Notes: generated from the sequence alone by a model not told the origin. Shown: positions 9,327 to 19,696, counted from the first letter of the stretch. The stretch is 64,000 nt of DNA from Pseudomonas massiliensis (GCF_000826105.1 NZ_CCYK01000006.1:248001-312000); one strand, 5' to 3'. Program-made: numbers and translations.

Positions 9327-9863
9327 ATGCGAACACCTAGCCTTCCTTCCCTGCTCGGCCTGCTGCTGGTTCCCGGCCTGGGCCTGGCCGCCGAAAAGAC
9401 TGTCTACGGGCTGAACGAATACGCCCGGCTCGATGAGCTCGACCTCGAAGTCGCCGCCAAGCTGGATACCGGCGCCATCACTGCCTCGCTCAGCGCACGG
9501 GACATCAAGCGCTTCAAGCGCGACGGAGAGTCCTGGGTGCGCTTCTATCTGGCTATCGACGAGGCGCACCAGCATCCCATCGAGCGCCCGCTGGAGCGGA
9601 TCAGCCGGATCAAGCGCCGCGCCGGCGACTATGATCCGGAAGCAGGTGAGCGCTACACGGCCCGCCCGGTGATAGCCTTGAACGTGTGCCTGGGTAAGGC
9701 GCGTCGGCGCATCGAGGTCAACCTCACCGACCGCAGTGCCTTTCAGTATCCCCTGCTGGTAGGCTCCGAGGCCTTGAAGCGGTTCGATGCGCTGGTGGAC
9801 CCTGCCCTGAAATACACCGCCGGCAAACCTGCCTGCGGCCTCCAAGCTTCCAACGCCGAGTAG
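9327..9863 (+). CDS. Periplasmic retropepsin-like aspartic protease (PF05618 family)
   Basis: 178 residues. A signal peptide (LPSLLGLLLVPGLGLAAE) precedes a single retropepsin-type domain. The active-site motif is KLDTGAITASLSARD, with the catalytic Asp-Thr-Gly; a monomer this size should dimerise, as viral proteases do. The family was long misnamed ATP-dependent zinc protease. ATG 9327 is chosen because the longer frame would bury the signal peptide. Five bases separate it from the 7TM gene. In published genome analyses of amidoligase systems this family co-occurs with RimK-like ATP-grasp ligases, suggesting that it removes or processes what the ligase adds. Its substrate is unknown to me. 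Confidence 0.85.
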   Translation: MRTPSLPSLLGLLLVPGLGLAAEKTVYGLNEYARLDELDLEVAAKLDTGAITASLSARDIKRFKRDGESWVRFYLAIDEAHQHPIERPLERISRIKRRAGDYDPEAGERYTARPVIALNVCLGKARRRIEVNLTDRSAFQYPLLVGSEALKRFDALVDPALKYTAGKPACGLQASNAE

Positions 9864-9868
9864 CCTGA

Positions 9869-11410
9869 ATGCGTTCCCTCACCCTTCACCTGAAGTTGCT
9901 GATCCTGACCCTCGTACTGCTGGGGGGCGGTATCACGGGCTACCAGATCTTCGCGCTAGGCATTCCGGTAACCGAAGACGAAACCGACGACCTCTGGAAC
10001 ATCGACGCCAAGATCGAGTTCGTGCCCACGCCGAAAACCCCGGTGAAGGTGCAGATGTTCGTGCCGCCACTGACCAGCGATTATGTCAGCCTCAACGAGA
10101 GCTTCATTTCCAACAACTACGGCGTGAGCGTCAACCGCATCGACGGCAACCGCAAGGTCACCTGGTCGTCGCGCCGCGCCTCGGGCAACCAGACGCTGTA
10201 CTACCGCCTGGTATTGACCAAGCGCTACAGCAACGACAAGCCCAAGCCCAAGGGCCCGACATTCCGCGACAGCCTGGTGCTCGAAGGGCCGGAGAAGATC
10301 GCCGCCGAAGCCTTGCTTGCGCCCATCCGGCGTCATTCGGCCGACGTGGAAACCTTCATCAGCGAAACCATCAAGCGGGTCAACAACCTTGGCGACGACA
10401 ACGTCAAGCTGCTCCTGGGGGGCGACACCTCCTCGCCGCACAAGGCTCGGGTAGTGGACCTGCTGCTTTCCATCGCCCACGTGCCCATGGAACTGGCCCA
10501 TACCCTTCGCCTGGAGGCCGATCAGCCACAGATGCCCGAGCTTTGGTTGCGCAGCTTCAACGGCACCAAGTGGCTTTACTTCAACCCCGACACCGGCGAG
10601 CAGGGCCTGCCGACCGACCGCCTGCTGTGGTGGACCGGGGATGAGCCGCTGATCACCCTCGAAGGCGGCAAGAAGATCAATGTCACCTTCACCCTCAACA
10701 ACAGCGAGATGAACGCCATCCGCCTGGCCAAGCTGACGGACGAGAACACCGATGCGGACTTCCTCGCCTATTCGTTGTACGGCCTGCCCCTGCAAACCCA
10801 GCAGACCTTCATGGTCATGGTGATGATTCCGATCGGGGTGCTGGTGATCCTGATCCTGCGCAACCTGATCGGCCTGCAGACCCTCGGCACCTTCACGCCC
10901 GTATTGATCGCCCTGGCGTTCCGCGAAACCCAGCTGGGCTACGGTATCGTCCTCTTTACCCTCATCACCGCGCTGGGCTTGTCGCTGCGCTCCTACCTGG
11001 AGCACCTGAAGCTGCAGATGCTGCCACGGCTATCGGTCGTGCTCACCTTCGTGGTGGTGCTGATCGCCGCCATCAGCCTGCTCAGTCACAAGCTGGGCCT
11101 GGAGCGCGGGCTTTCAGTAGCCCTGTTCCCCATGGTGATCCTGACCATGACCATCGAACGGCTGTCCATCAGCTGGGAAGAGCGCGGTGGCGGCCACGCC
11201 ATGAAGGTCGCGGTCGGCACTCTGTTCGCCGCTTCCCTGGCACACATTCTGATGACCGTTCCGGAACTGGTGTACTTCGTCTTCACCTTCCCCGCCGTGC
11301 TTTTCATATTGGTGGCCTTCATGCTTGCCATGGGCCGCTACCGCGGCTATCGCCTTACCGAACTGCTGCGCTTCAAGGCATTCGTCAAGGAACAGGAGAA
11401 AGGCGCCTGA
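9869..11410 (+). CDS. Inactive transglutaminase fused to a seven-helix membrane domain (Transglut_i_TM / 7TM_transglut)
   Basis: 513 residues. One N-terminal transmembrane helix (about 8-30) anchors a large periplasmic region to about residue 305, holding the degenerate transglutaminase-like fold (for example LLLSIAHVPMELAHTLRLEA, where a catalytic Cys would be expected but none is seen). The C-terminal third is a bundle of hydrophobic helices starting at MVMVMIPIGVLVILILRNLI. The stop overlaps the next ATG by one base (TGATG). The architecture matches the membrane partner known from ATP-grasp/retropepsin clusters. It probably presents a periplasmic peptide or wall substrate to the protease; this role is inference. 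Confidence 0.82.
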   Translation: MRSLTLHLKLLILTLVLLGGGITGYQIFALGIPVTEDETDDLWNIDAKIEFVPTPKTPVKVQMFVPPLTSDYVSLNESFISNNYGVSVNRIDGNRKVTWSSRRASGNQTLYYRLVLTKRYSNDKPKPKGPTFRDSLVLEGPEKIAAEALLAPIRRHSADVETFISETIKRVNNLGDDNVKLLLGGDTSSPHKARVVDLLLSIAHVPMELAHTLRLEADQPQMPELWLRSFNGTKWLYFNPDTGEQGLPTDRLLWWTGDEPLITLEGGKKINVTFTLNNSEMNAIRLAKLTDENTDADFLAYSLYGLPLQTQQTFMVMVMIPIGVLVILILRNLIGLQTLGTFTPVLIALAFRETQLGYGIVLFTLITALGLSLRSYLEHLKLQMLPRLSVVLTFVVVLIAAISLLSHKLGLERGLSVALFPMVILTMTIERLSISWEERGGGHAMKVAVGTLFAASLAHILMTVPELVYFVFTFPAVLFILVAFMLAMGRYRGYRLTELLRFKAFVKEQEKGA

Positions 11411-12387
11411 TGCTCGGCTTGATCAAGACCTGGAAAGCCCTGAGGGCCCAGGGAATCATGGGCATCAACCGTCGCAACGCCGACTACGTGCTCAAGTACA
11501 ACGATCGGCGACTCTATCCGGTAGTGGATGACAAGATCATCACCAAGGAGCGCGCCATTGCCGCGGGCATCCAGGTGCCGGAACTGTACGGGGTCATCTC
11601 CACCGAAAAGGAAATCGAGCAGCTGGACCGCATCATCGGCGAGCGCGCCGACTTCGTCATCAAGCCGGCCCAGGGGGCCGGCGGCGACGGCATCCTGGTG
11701 ATCAGCGACCGCTTCGAACATCGTTTTCGCACGGTGTCCGGCAAGATCGTCAGCCGGGCGGAGATTGAATACCAGATTTCCAGCATCCTGACCGGTCTGT
11801 ATTCCCTGGGGGGCCACCGTGATCGGGCGCTGATCGAATACCGCGTCACGCCCGACCCGATCTTCAAGAGCATCAGCTATGAAGGCGTGCCGGACATCCG
11901 CATCATCGTGCTGATGGGCTATCCGGTGATGGCGATGGTGCGCCTGCCCACGCGCCAGTCGAGCGGCAAGGCGAACCTGCACCAGGGCGCCATCGGCGTG
12001 GGCGTGGACCTGGCGACCGGCATCACCCTGCAGGGCACCTGGCTGAACAACATCATCCAGAAGCACCCGGATACGACCAATGACGTGCAGGACGTACAAC
12101 TGCCGTACTGGGACGGCTTCATGAAGCTCGCGGCGGGCTGCTACGAATTGTGCGGGCTAGGCTACATCGGCGTGGACATGGTGCTCGACCAGGACAAGGG
12201 CCCGCTGATCCTCGAGCTCAATGCCCGTCCGGGCCTGAACATCCAGATCGCCAACAACTGCGGCCTGGCCCACCGCACCGAGACGATCGAGGCGCACTTG
12301 CGGCGGCTGGCGGAGGAAGGCCGCAGCGAAACCCCGGCCGAGCGGGCAAGCTTCGCTCAGGCGGCGTTCGGGCACGTGGGTCGCTGA
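11410..12387 (+). CDS. ATP-grasp alpha-L-glutamate ligase-like protein (RimK relative)
   Basis: 325 residues. ATP-grasp motifs: FVIKPAQGAGGDGILVIS (nucleotide-binding lysine and glycine loop), DIRIIVLMGYPVMAMVRLP, and the metal-binding end LILELNARPGLNIQIAN. No signal peptide, so cytosolic. Family members form amide bonds between amino acids or onto protein termini. It is translationally coupled to the 7TM gene, so ligase, membrane protein and periplasmic protease form one unit across the inner membrane. Acceptor and donor cannot be read from the sequence. Confidence 0.85.
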   Translation: MLGLIKTWKALRAQGIMGINRRNADYVLKYNDRRLYPVVDDKIITKERAIAAGIQVPELYGVISTEKEIEQLDRIIGERADFVIKPAQGAGGDGILVISDRFEHRFRTVSGKIVSRAEIEYQISSILTGLYSLGGHRDRALIEYRVTPDPIFKSISYEGVPDIRIIVLMGYPVMAMVRLPTRQSSGKANLHQGAIGVGVDLATGITLQGTWLNNIIQKHPDTTNDVQDVQLPYWDGFMKLAAGCYELCGLGYIGVDMVLDQDKGPLILELNARPGLNIQIANNCGLAHRTETIEAHLRRLAEEGRSETPAERASFAQAAFGHVGR

Positions 12388-12450
12388 CGCCTGGAGGGCT
12401 TCGCCGCTTGCCACTACAATTCGCCCCCCAGTGACCACAGCCCCTGCCCC

Positions 12451-13794
12451 ATGACACTCTGCCGCCTGCATCCCCTTCCCTACCTGGCCGACGCCACTGC
12501 CTATTTTGCGCAGATAAAGGACGCGCCCGGTGCCGTCTTGCTCGACAGCGCACGGCCAATGGCCACCCGAGGGCGCTACGACCTGCTGAGCGCCTGGCCC
12601 CTGGAAAGTCTCGCGCCACAAGCCGGCGAGCCGGGCCAGACGTTCATTGCGCGCTTGCGAGCTGGGCTGGCCAGGCTGGGCACTGCCCAACTGCCCGAAG
12701 GTAGCGACTTGCCCTTCGCTGGCGGGCTCATCGGCTACCTGGCCTATGATTTCGGCCGCCGCCTGGAACGGCTGCCAACCGGGCCAGGCAGCGATTTCCA
12801 CCTGCCTGACGCACAACTGGGCCTGTACGACTGGGCACTGATCAGCGACCACCAGGCCGAGCGGTGCTGGCTGATGTTCCATCCCAGCGTGCCCGCCATC
12901 CGAGAGCGGCAACTGATTGAGCGCTTCGAGCGACCGTCGACCCTGTCAACGCCAGGCTTCCAGATCACCCAGCCTTTCGCCAATGAGGTCGAGGCACCCG
13001 CCTACCAGGCCGCCTTCGACCAGGTACAAGCCTATATCCGCGCTGGCGACACCTACCAGATCAACCTGACGCGCCGGTTCGCCGGGCGTTGCGAAGGCGA
13101 CCCCTGGGCGGCTTACCTTGCCCTGCGCGCCGCCTGCCCTACGCCCTTCTCCGGGTTCCTGCGTGTAGACGCGCGCACCCACATTCTCAGCCATTCGCCT
13201 GAACGCTTCCTTCACGCCGCGGACGGCGCGGTGGAAACCCGGCCCATCAAGGGCACCCGGCCGCGGCGGGAAGACCCCAGCGAAGACGCCGCCCAGGCCG
13301 CCGAGCTCCTGAGCAGCGACAAGGACCGGGCCGAAAACCTGATGATCGTCGATCTGCTGCGCAACGACCTGGGCCGCGCTTGCGCCCTCGGCAGCGTTCG
13401 GGTGCCAGCGCTGTTCGCCTTGGAGTCCTATCCGAACGTCCACCATCTGGTCAGCCGCGTGGTCGGGCAGCTGGCGCCAGGCAAGGACCCCCTGGACCTG
13501 CTGGCCAGCAGTTTTCCCGGGGGCTCGGTGACAGGCGCGCCCAAGATCCGCGCCATGCAAATCATCGACGAACTAGAACGCAGCCGCCGGGACATCTACT
13601 GCGGCTCTCTGCTTTACCTGGACGTGCGAGGACGGATGGACAGCTCCATCGCCATTCGCACCCTGCTTGTCCAAGAGGGCCGCATCGCCTGCTGGGGCGG
13701 TGGCGCGGTCGTGCTGGATTCGGAGGCCGAGGCTGAATACCAGGAGTCACTGATCAAGGTGAATACGCTGATGCGCACCCTGGAAGCCCTTTGA
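12451..13794 (+). CDS. pabB: Aminodeoxychorismate synthase component I
   Basis: 447 residues, chorismate-binding family. It makes 4-amino-4-deoxychorismate for folate. Motifs include SPERFL, the PABB-type PIKGTRPR with the active-site lysine, [40 protein letters not shown] and [15 protein letters not shown] separates it from anthranilate synthase. A TACAAT hexamer at 12415-12420 may be its -10. It stands alone, followed by cysH after 85 bases. Confidence 0.94.
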   Translation: MTLCRLHPLPYLADATAYFAQIKDAPGAVLLDSARPMATRGRYDLLSAWPLESLAPQAGEPGQTFIARLRAGLARLGTAQLPEGSDLPFAGGLIGYLAYDFGRRLERLPTGPGSDFHLPDAQLGLYDWALISDHQAERCWLMFHPSVPAIRERQLIERFERPSTLSTPGFQITQPFANEVEAPAYQAAFDQVQAYIRAGDTYQINLTRRFAGRCEGDPWAAYLALRAACPTPFSGFLRVDARTHILSHSPERFLHAADGAVETRPIKGTRPRREDPSEDAAQAAELLSSDKDRAENLMIVDLLRNDLGRACALGSVRVPALFALESYPNVHHLVSRVVGQLAPGKDPLDLLASSFPGGSVTGAPKIRAMQIIDELERSRRDIYCGSLLYLDVRGRMDSSIAIRTLLVQEGRIACWGGGAVVLDSEAEAEYQESLIKVNTLMRTLEAL

Positions 13795-13879
13795 GCCCTG
13801 GGGCCAGCATCACTTGGCACAATTTGGTAACCTGTGGACATTCGAGCGTGACAAGCGCCTGCCATATTGGACTAGCCTG

Positions 13880-14614
13880 ATGAACCACCTCTTTGATGTC
13901 GCCGAAGCGGCGGCTACCTATGCGAGCAAATCTCCCCAGGAGATCCTCAAGTTCGCTTTTGAACACTTCGGCGACGACCTCTGGGTGTCCTTCAGTGGCG
14001 CCGAGGATGTTGTACTGCTGGACATGGCCTGGAAGCTGAATAAACAGGTCAAGGTCTTTACCCTCGATACCGGCCGGCTTCACCCTGAAACCTACCGGTT
14101 CATCGAGCAGGTACGGGATCACTACAGCATCGCCATCGACATCCTGACGCCTGAACGTGAACCGTTGGAAGCCATGGTCAAGGAAAAGGGCCTGTTCAGC
14201 TTCTACCGGGACGGCCATGGCGAATGCTGCGGCATCCGCAAGATCGCCCCGCTACGGCGCAAGCTGTCAACGGTCAAGGCGTGGGCCACAGGCCAGCGCC
14301 GCGACCAGAGCCCCGGCACCCGCAGCCAGGTAGCCACCATGGAGATCGACAGTGCTTTCTCCACGCCCGAGCACACCCTGTACAAGTTCAACCCCCTGGC
14401 ACAGATGACCAGCGAAGAAGTCTGGGGATATATCCGCATGCTGGAGCTGCCCTACAACAGCCTCCACGAACGCGGCTTCATCAGCATTGGCTGCGAACCC
14501 TGCACGCGCCCGGTGCTGCCGAATCAGCATGAACGCGAAGGCCGCTGGTGGTGGGAGGAAGCGACCCAGAAGGAGTGTGGCCTGCACGCCGGCAACCTGA
14601 TCGCCAAGGCCTGA
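13880..14614 (+). CDS. cysH: Assimilatory sulfate reductase of the APS-reductase type
   Basis: 244 residues. It reduces adenylylsulfate to sulfite in cysteine synthesis. The paired cysteines in [10 protein letters not shown] and the later CEPC are the 4Fe-4S ligands that mark APS reductases, as in P. aeruginosa, rather than enterobacterial PAPS reductases. The C-terminal ECGLHAGNL holds the catalytic cysteine. ATG 13880 is chosen over an upstream TTG because the conserved region begins at [20 protein letters not shown]. It converges on cysB, the regulator of the pathway, with 20 bases between the stops. Confidence 0.94.
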   Translation: MNHLFDVAEAAATYASKSPQEILKFAFEHFGDDLWVSFSGAEDVVLLDMAWKLNKQVKVFTLDTGRLHPETYRFIEQVRDHYSIAIDILTPEREPLEAMVKEKGLFSFYRDGHGECCGIRKIAPLRRKLSTVKAWATGQRRDQSPGTRSQVATMEIDSAFSTPEHTLYKFNPLAQMTSEEVWGYIRMLELPYNSLHERGFISIGCEPCTRPVLPNQHEREGRWWWEEATQKECGLHAGNLIAKA

Positions 14615-14634
14615 GGCCATCCCTTCCCACCCTG

Positions 14635-15624
<990 letters not shown>

Positions 15625-15722
15625 TCAAAACGCCGCGCCGGCTCTTGCCTGGCAGGCTAGCGGCAACGGATATAACTATATTGATGGTTTTCGCCAGAAT
15701 CTAGAACTTTTTGCAAGATAGG

Positions 15723-16223
15723 TCAGGATTTCCGCCGCCCCGGGGCCTGGGTCAGCGGTACCAGATACACAGGCGCCTGCGCTAGCTGCAATACTCGCGC
15801 GGCGGTGCGGCCTAGCGGCACCTCGGCTTCGCCGACTCGACTGTGACTGCCCAATACTACCAGGTCCACCCGTAGCCGCCGCGCCTGATCCAGGATGACC
15901 TCGGCCGGGTCACCTTGGCGAACCCTTACGGCGCGAATCAGGGCCAGGTCTGCCTCACCATCGGCCAACTCTTCGCTGAAAGTGTCCAGCACCCGTTTCT
16001 CGATGCTGGCCATCATGGTGCTGACACCGCTTAGGTGAAGCTCTTCCAACGCCGGAGCATCAAGGTAGCTTTGCAGGACAGACTCAGCGAAACTGCCCAT
16101 CGGCTCCACGGCATGGATGACATGAAGCTCGGCGCTGAACCTGCGCGCCAATACCAAGGCATGCTGCAGGACGAATGGCGCATAGGCGCCCAGGTCGGTG
16201 GCGTACAGCATCGAACGGATCAT
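15723..16223 (-). CDS. Universal stress protein (UspA fold)
   Basis: 166 residues, one UspA domain. MIRSMLYATDLGAYAPFVLQ begins the Rossmann-like fold and VVLGSHSRVGEAEVPLGRTA is the ATP-binding loop with the pattern GxxxxxxxxxxLG(S/R)xA. ATG 16223 starts at the conserved MIRSMLYATDLG; an upstream in-frame start adds only a few residues. It lies in tandem upstream of cysB, a neighbourhood typical of pseudomonads. Confidence 0.88.
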   Translation of the reverse strand: MIRSMLYATDLGAYAPFVLQHALVLARRFSAELHVIHAVEPMGSFAESVLQSYLDAPALEELHLSGVSTMMASIEKRVLDTFSEELADGEADLALIRAVRVRQGDPAEVILDQARRLRVDLVVLGSHSRVGEAEVPLGRTAARVLQLAQAPVYLVPLTQAPGRRKS

Positions 16224-16414
16224 TAGCACTCCCGCGCCGCCCAAGTCGACGACGACAGGGAAAGTCTAGCAGCGGCGCGGCAAAGCGCGGACGCTGCCCA
16301 GGCACCAGCAGCCGCCGGGACCATTGTCGAACCACCGCAGAACGCGCTAAGGTTCCGCACCCCCGCGCTGACCATCGCCCGGTCGCGCCGAACCGCCTGA
16401 TGAACGAGTACCCC

Positions 16415-17491
16415 ATGGCCGATTTACCGATCAACGACCTTAACGTCGCGTCGAACGAGACCCTGATCACCCCAGACCAGCTCAAGCGTGATATCCCTCT
16501 GAGCGAAGCGGCCGGTGAAACCGTCGCCAAGGGCCGGGAAGTGATCCGCAACATTCTCGACGGCAAGGACCACCGTGTGTTCGTGGTCATCGGCCCCTGC
16601 TCCATCCATGACATCGACGCGGCCCACGACTACGCCCGCCGTCTCAAGGCACTCGCCGAGGAAGTGTCCGACACCCTTTATCTGGTGATGCGGGTGTACT
16701 TCGAAAAGCCCCGCACCACTGTAGGCTGGAAGGGCCTGATCAACGACCCTTACCTGGATGACTCTTTCAAGATCGCCGACGGGCTGCACATCGGTCGTCA
16801 GCTGTTGCTGGATCTGGCCGAGATGGGCCTGCCCACGGCCACCGAGGCTCTGGACCCTATTTCCCCACAGTACCTGCAGGACCTCATCAGCTGGTCAGCC
16901 ATCGGGGCGCGCACTACCGAGTCCCAGACCCACCGTGAAATGGCGTCCGGCCTATCGTCGGCCGTAGGCTTCAAGAACGGGACCGACGGCGGCCTCACCG
17001 TTGCCATCAATGCCTTGCAGTCGGTGTCCAAGCCTCATCGTTTCCTGGGTATCAATCCCGAGGGCGGCGTGTCCATCGTGACCACCAAGGGCAATGCCTA
17101 CGGTCATGTAGTACTGCGTGGCGGCAATGGCAAACCCAACTATGACTCGGTCAGCGTGGCTCTGTGCGAGCAGGCCCTGGAAAAGGCCGGCATCCGTCCG
17201 AACATCATGATCGATTGCAGCCATGCCAACTCCAACAAGGACCCGGCCTTGCAGCCTCTGGTCATGGAGAACGTGGCGAACCAGATCGTAGAGGGCAACC
17301 GGTCGATCATCGGGCTGATGGTGGAAAGCCATATCAATGGCGGCGCTCAGGCCATTCCCAAGGATCTTTCCGAGCTTCAGTATGGCGTTTCGGTCACCGA
17401 CGGCTGCATCGGCTGGGAAACCACCGAGGCCAGCATCCGCGCCATGCGTGACAAGCTCAAGCCACTGCTGGCGAACCGGGTTCGCCCCTGA
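16415..17491 (+). CDS. 3-deoxy-7-phosphoheptulonate (DAHP) synthase, class I
   Basis: 358 residues. First step of the shikimate pathway (PEP plus erythrose 4-phosphate). VVIGPCSIHD, ARTTESQTHREMASG, GFKNGTDG and IDCSHANSNKD are AroF/G/H active-site motifs. ATG 16415 gives MADLPINDLNVASNETLITP, the usual pseudomonad start; an ATG at 16400 would add five residues. Which aromatic amino acid inhibits it cannot be decided by eye. A strong terminator follows. Confidence 0.94.
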   Translation: MADLPINDLNVASNETLITPDQLKRDIPLSEAAGETVAKGREVIRNILDGKDHRVFVVIGPCSIHDIDAAHDYARRLKALAEEVSDTLYLVMRVYFEKPRTTVGWKGLINDPYLDDSFKIADGLHIGRQLLLDLAEMGLPTATEALDPISPQYLQDLISWSAIGARTTESQTHREMASGLSSAVGFKNGTDGGLTVAINALQSVSKPHRFLGINPEGGVSIVTTKGNAYGHVVLRGGNGKPNYDSVSVALCEQALEKAGIRPNIMIDCSHANSNKDPALQPLVMENVANQIVEGNRSIIGLMVESHINGGAQAIPKDLSELQYGVSVTDGCIGWETTEASIRAMRDKLKPLLANRVRP

Positions 17492-17506
17492 GTCCGTACA
17501 GCACTG

Positions 17507-17536
17507 AAAAAACGCCGGGGTAGCCCGGCGTTTTTT
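17507..17536. terminator. Bidirectional intrinsic terminator after DAHP synthase
   Basis: AAAAAACGCCGGG, loop GTAG, CCCGGCGTTTTTT: a perfect stem with A- and T-tracts on both sides. It serves the DAHP synthase gene and, in reverse, the convergent GNAT gene ending at 17551. Confidence 0.92.
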
Positions 17537-17550
17537 CATTGTCCGTTGTA

Positions 17551-17832
17551 TCAGACCTTGGGGATTCGACGCTGGTGGCGCTCCATGTAGCGCTCTACAT
17601 AGGAACACGACGGAATCACCGTGTAGCCCATGCTGTCGGCATACTCCAGCGCCTTTTCAGTCAACGCGGCGGCAATCCCCCGCCCGCGGAGCGCATTGGG
17701 CACGAAGGTGCGGTAGATATCCAGCGTCTGCTTGCCCAGGTCCATGTACGTCAGGTAGGCACGATGACCGTCCACGCTGGTTTCGAACTGGTGACCAGCC
17801 TGGTCGTGATGGATGGACAACGCCTCGCTCAT
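17551..17832 (-). CDS. Small GNAT-like N-acetyltransferase (Acetyltransf_CG family)
   Basis: 93 residues, a single minimal GCN5-like domain. The acetyl-CoA loop region is VPNALRGRGIAAALTEKALE, followed by GYTVIPSCSYVERYMERH, typical of the PF14542 group with its cysteine. These mini-GNATs are widespread and their substrate is mostly unknown. It converges on DAHP synthase. Confidence 0.85.
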   Translation of the reverse strand: MSEALSIHHDQAGHQFETSVDGHRAYLTYMDLGKQTLDIYRTFVPNALRGRGIAAALTEKALEYADSMGYTVIPSCSYVERYMERHQRRIPKV

Positions 17833-18199
17833 ATCGAATCCTCGCGGGTCTTGGAATTAGACCCCTACCATACCGCTGTTTGACCGCCGTTGGAACTCTT
17901 CCGTCAGCATGCTCTTGTGTTGGATCCGCGCTCGAAGCGCGGAGTTTCGTTTAGGGCGGCAAGTCTCGCTGGCGACTGGCCAAGTAGCGAAACGCGCCGC
18001 CGGGCGTGCCAGGGTAGACGCTCAAAGACAATCGAAGTCACAGCAAGTTCACAACTAAGAGCAACTTGGGCTTAGTTATGCACTGACCACCGCCCAGCCC
18101 AACATCGCCGCGCCCTTGACTCTGTTGCCAACGCTCTGGAGGTCGCTATCCATGCGCCTCGCGAAGGAAGATTTTTTAACGGTTCTTGCACAACCTCAG
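17833..18199. other. Long non-coding leader region upstream of oprI
   Basis: No supportable gene in the 462 bases between the GNAT gene and oprI. A hairpin CCGCGCT-CGA-AGCGCGG lies near 17924-17940 and is followed by a weak T-containing stretch. The right half becomes AT-rich toward the oprI promoter. No tRNA fold or known sRNA was recognised. Confidence 0.5.
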
Positions 18200-18227
18200 T
18201 TTACTTACTACAAGTAATGAGTACTAT
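18200..18227 (+). promoter_or_regulatory. oprI: Candidate oprI promoter
   Basis: TTTACT at 18200-18205 and TACTAT at 18222-18227 with 16-bp spacing in an AT-rich stretch. This would give a leader of about 60 bases. OprI is among the most abundant Pseudomonas proteins, so a strong sigma-70 promoter is expected here. Confidence 0.45.
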
Positions 18228-18294
18228 GTACGCCGGCTATTTTCTCACTTCGAGAGATGGCTACTAAATAGAAAGTCCTTTGAAGGGGAACACG

Positions 18295-18546
18295 ATGAAC
18301 AACGTTCTGAAATTCTCTGCTCTGGCTCTGGCTGCCGTTCTGGCTACCGGCTGCAGCAGCGCGTCCAAAGAATCCGAAGCTCGCCTGACCGCTACCGAAG
18401 ACGCTGCAGCTCGCGCGCAATCCCGTGCCGACGAAGCGTATCGCAAGGCTGACGAAGCTCTGGCCGCCGCTCAGAAAGCCCAGCAGACCGCCGACGAAGC
18501 CAATGAGCGCGCCCTGCGCATGCTCGACAAGGCTAGCCGCAAGTAA
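18295..18546 (+). CDS. oprI: Major outer-membrane lipoprotein OprI (Braun lipoprotein homologue)
   Basis: 83 residues. [20 protein letters not shown] is a lipoprotein signal ending at the lipidated cysteine. The mature part is an alanine-rich heptad coiled coil ending KASRK, whose terminal lysine is the predicted peptidoglycan link. AAGGGGA precedes ATG 18295. The near-standard Pseudomonas sequence is the best taxonomic marker in the window. Codon use looks highly biased, as expected for an abundant protein. Confidence 0.97.
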   Translation: MNNVLKFSALALAAVLATGCSSASKESEARLTATEDAAARAQSRADEAYRKADEALAAAQKAQQTADEANERALRMLDKASRK

Positions 18547-18565
18547 TCCTTCGGGACACTGGCGC

Positions 18566-18600
18566 AAAAAAGCCGGCCCCTGACGGGGCCGGCTTTTTTA
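18566..18600. terminator. Intrinsic terminator after oprI
   Basis: AGCCGGCCCC, loop TGAC, GGGGCCGGCT: a 10-bp stem flanked by A6 and T6 tracts, so it can act in both directions. The convergent L,D-transpeptidase ends at 18642. Confidence 0.94.
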
Positions 18601-18641
18601 TGGGCGTCGGGCCTGCAAAAACCCTGGCGCAGGCGGCACGC

Positions 18642-19601
18642 TCAGAGCGGAGCCTCAGGAGCCGCGGACATGGCGGTCCCGGCCGAGTTGATCACCACCG
18701 GGATACCGTCTTCGGCCCCGATCACGTCCCGGACCCTATCCCAGTCCACCGTCATCTGCGCGGACAGGTCCTTGCGGCTGAGCAGCGCATTGATCACCGC
18801 GGTGTGCTTGTCCACCATCGATGGGTCGCCCTGGGCATCCAGGGGCGTATGCGCCTCGAGGTACACCTGGCCACCGCCGACCCCGAACTTGTAGGGCTCG
18901 TTGATGATCCGCACCGGCGTGCCGACCGGGACCATGGTCGACAACTCGAGAACGTTCTCGTTGTACATGCGGAAGCAGCCATGACTGGTGCGCGTGCCAA
19001 TTCCGAATTTCTTGTTCGAGCCATGGATCAGGTAGCCAGGCAGGCCCAGGGTGAACTTGAACGGCCCCAGGGGGTTGTCCGGCCCCGGCGGAACCACGTT
19101 CGGCAGCGGATCACCGTCGGCGGCATGCTCAGCCTTCACTGAAGCCGGGGGCGTCCAGGAAGGGTTGGCGGTCTTGGCGATGATCTTGGTGTTGGCCACC
19201 GGAGAGCCCCAGCCTTCTCGCCCGATCCCCAGCGGATAGGTACGCACGACGTCCTGCCCCTTGGGGTAGTAGTACAGGCGATACTCCGCGAGGTTGATCA
19301 CGATACCTTCCCGAGGGCCGGGGGGCAGGATGAAGCGCGTGGGCAGCACGATTTCCGTGCCCGCCTTGGGCAGCCAGGCATCCACACCTGGGTTGGCCGC
19401 CAGCATTTCGTTGTAGCCAAGATCATAGGCCTGGGCGAGATCGGCGAAGGTGTCTTCATACTTGGCGCTGATGGTCTGCACCTGGCCAACGATGTCTTCC
19501 CCGGGCGGGGGTAGCGGAAACTCCAGCGCCACGGCCGGCGCCGCAGCAAGCGCTGCGGCCAGGGCGAGGCAACGACTGAGGACAGGGAAACGCGGCAACA
19601 T
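18642..19601 (-). CDS. L,D-transpeptidase (YkuD domain, ErfK/YbiS type)
   Basis: 319 residues. A signal peptide (CLALAAALAAAPAVA) is followed by a LysM-like segment around 45-90 (AQAYDLGYNEMLAANPGVD) and a YkuD domain with the catalytic SHGCFRMYN and upstream LIHGSN. Such enzymes make 3-3 crosslinks or attach Braun-type lipoproteins to peptidoglycan. Its convergence with oprI fits an OprI-anchoring enzyme, though this is inference. ATG 19601 places the signal peptide at the N-terminus; upstream in-frame codons are not conserved. Confidence 0.92.
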   Translation of the reverse strand: MLPRFPVLSRCLALAAALAAAPAVALEFPLPPPGEDIVGQVQTISAKYEDTFADLAQAYDLGYNEMLAANPGVDAWLPKAGTEIVLPTRFILPPGPREGIVINLAEYRLYYYPKGQDVVRTYPLGIGREGWGSPVANTKIIAKTANPSWTPPASVKAEHAADGDPLPNVVPPGPDNPLGPFKFTLGLPGYLIHGSNKKFGIGTRTSHGCFRMYNENVLELSTMVPVGTPVRIINEPYKFGVGGGQVYLEAHTPLDAQGDPSMVDKHTAVINALLSRKDLSAQMTVDWDRVRDVIGAEDGIPVVINSAGTAMSAAPEAPL

Positions 19602-19696
19602 CCGGTCAATCCTTAAATGCAGTGGACCAAGGCACAAACCGGCAAGTGTACACCCGGGCTGGGGCCGCCGGAATCATCGTCACCCGAACGACGGGC

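Noticed and set aside
9113..9328. N-terminal extension of the GntR regulator
   Set aside because: The extra codons encode the two operators and promoter region; the winged-helix domain needs none of them.
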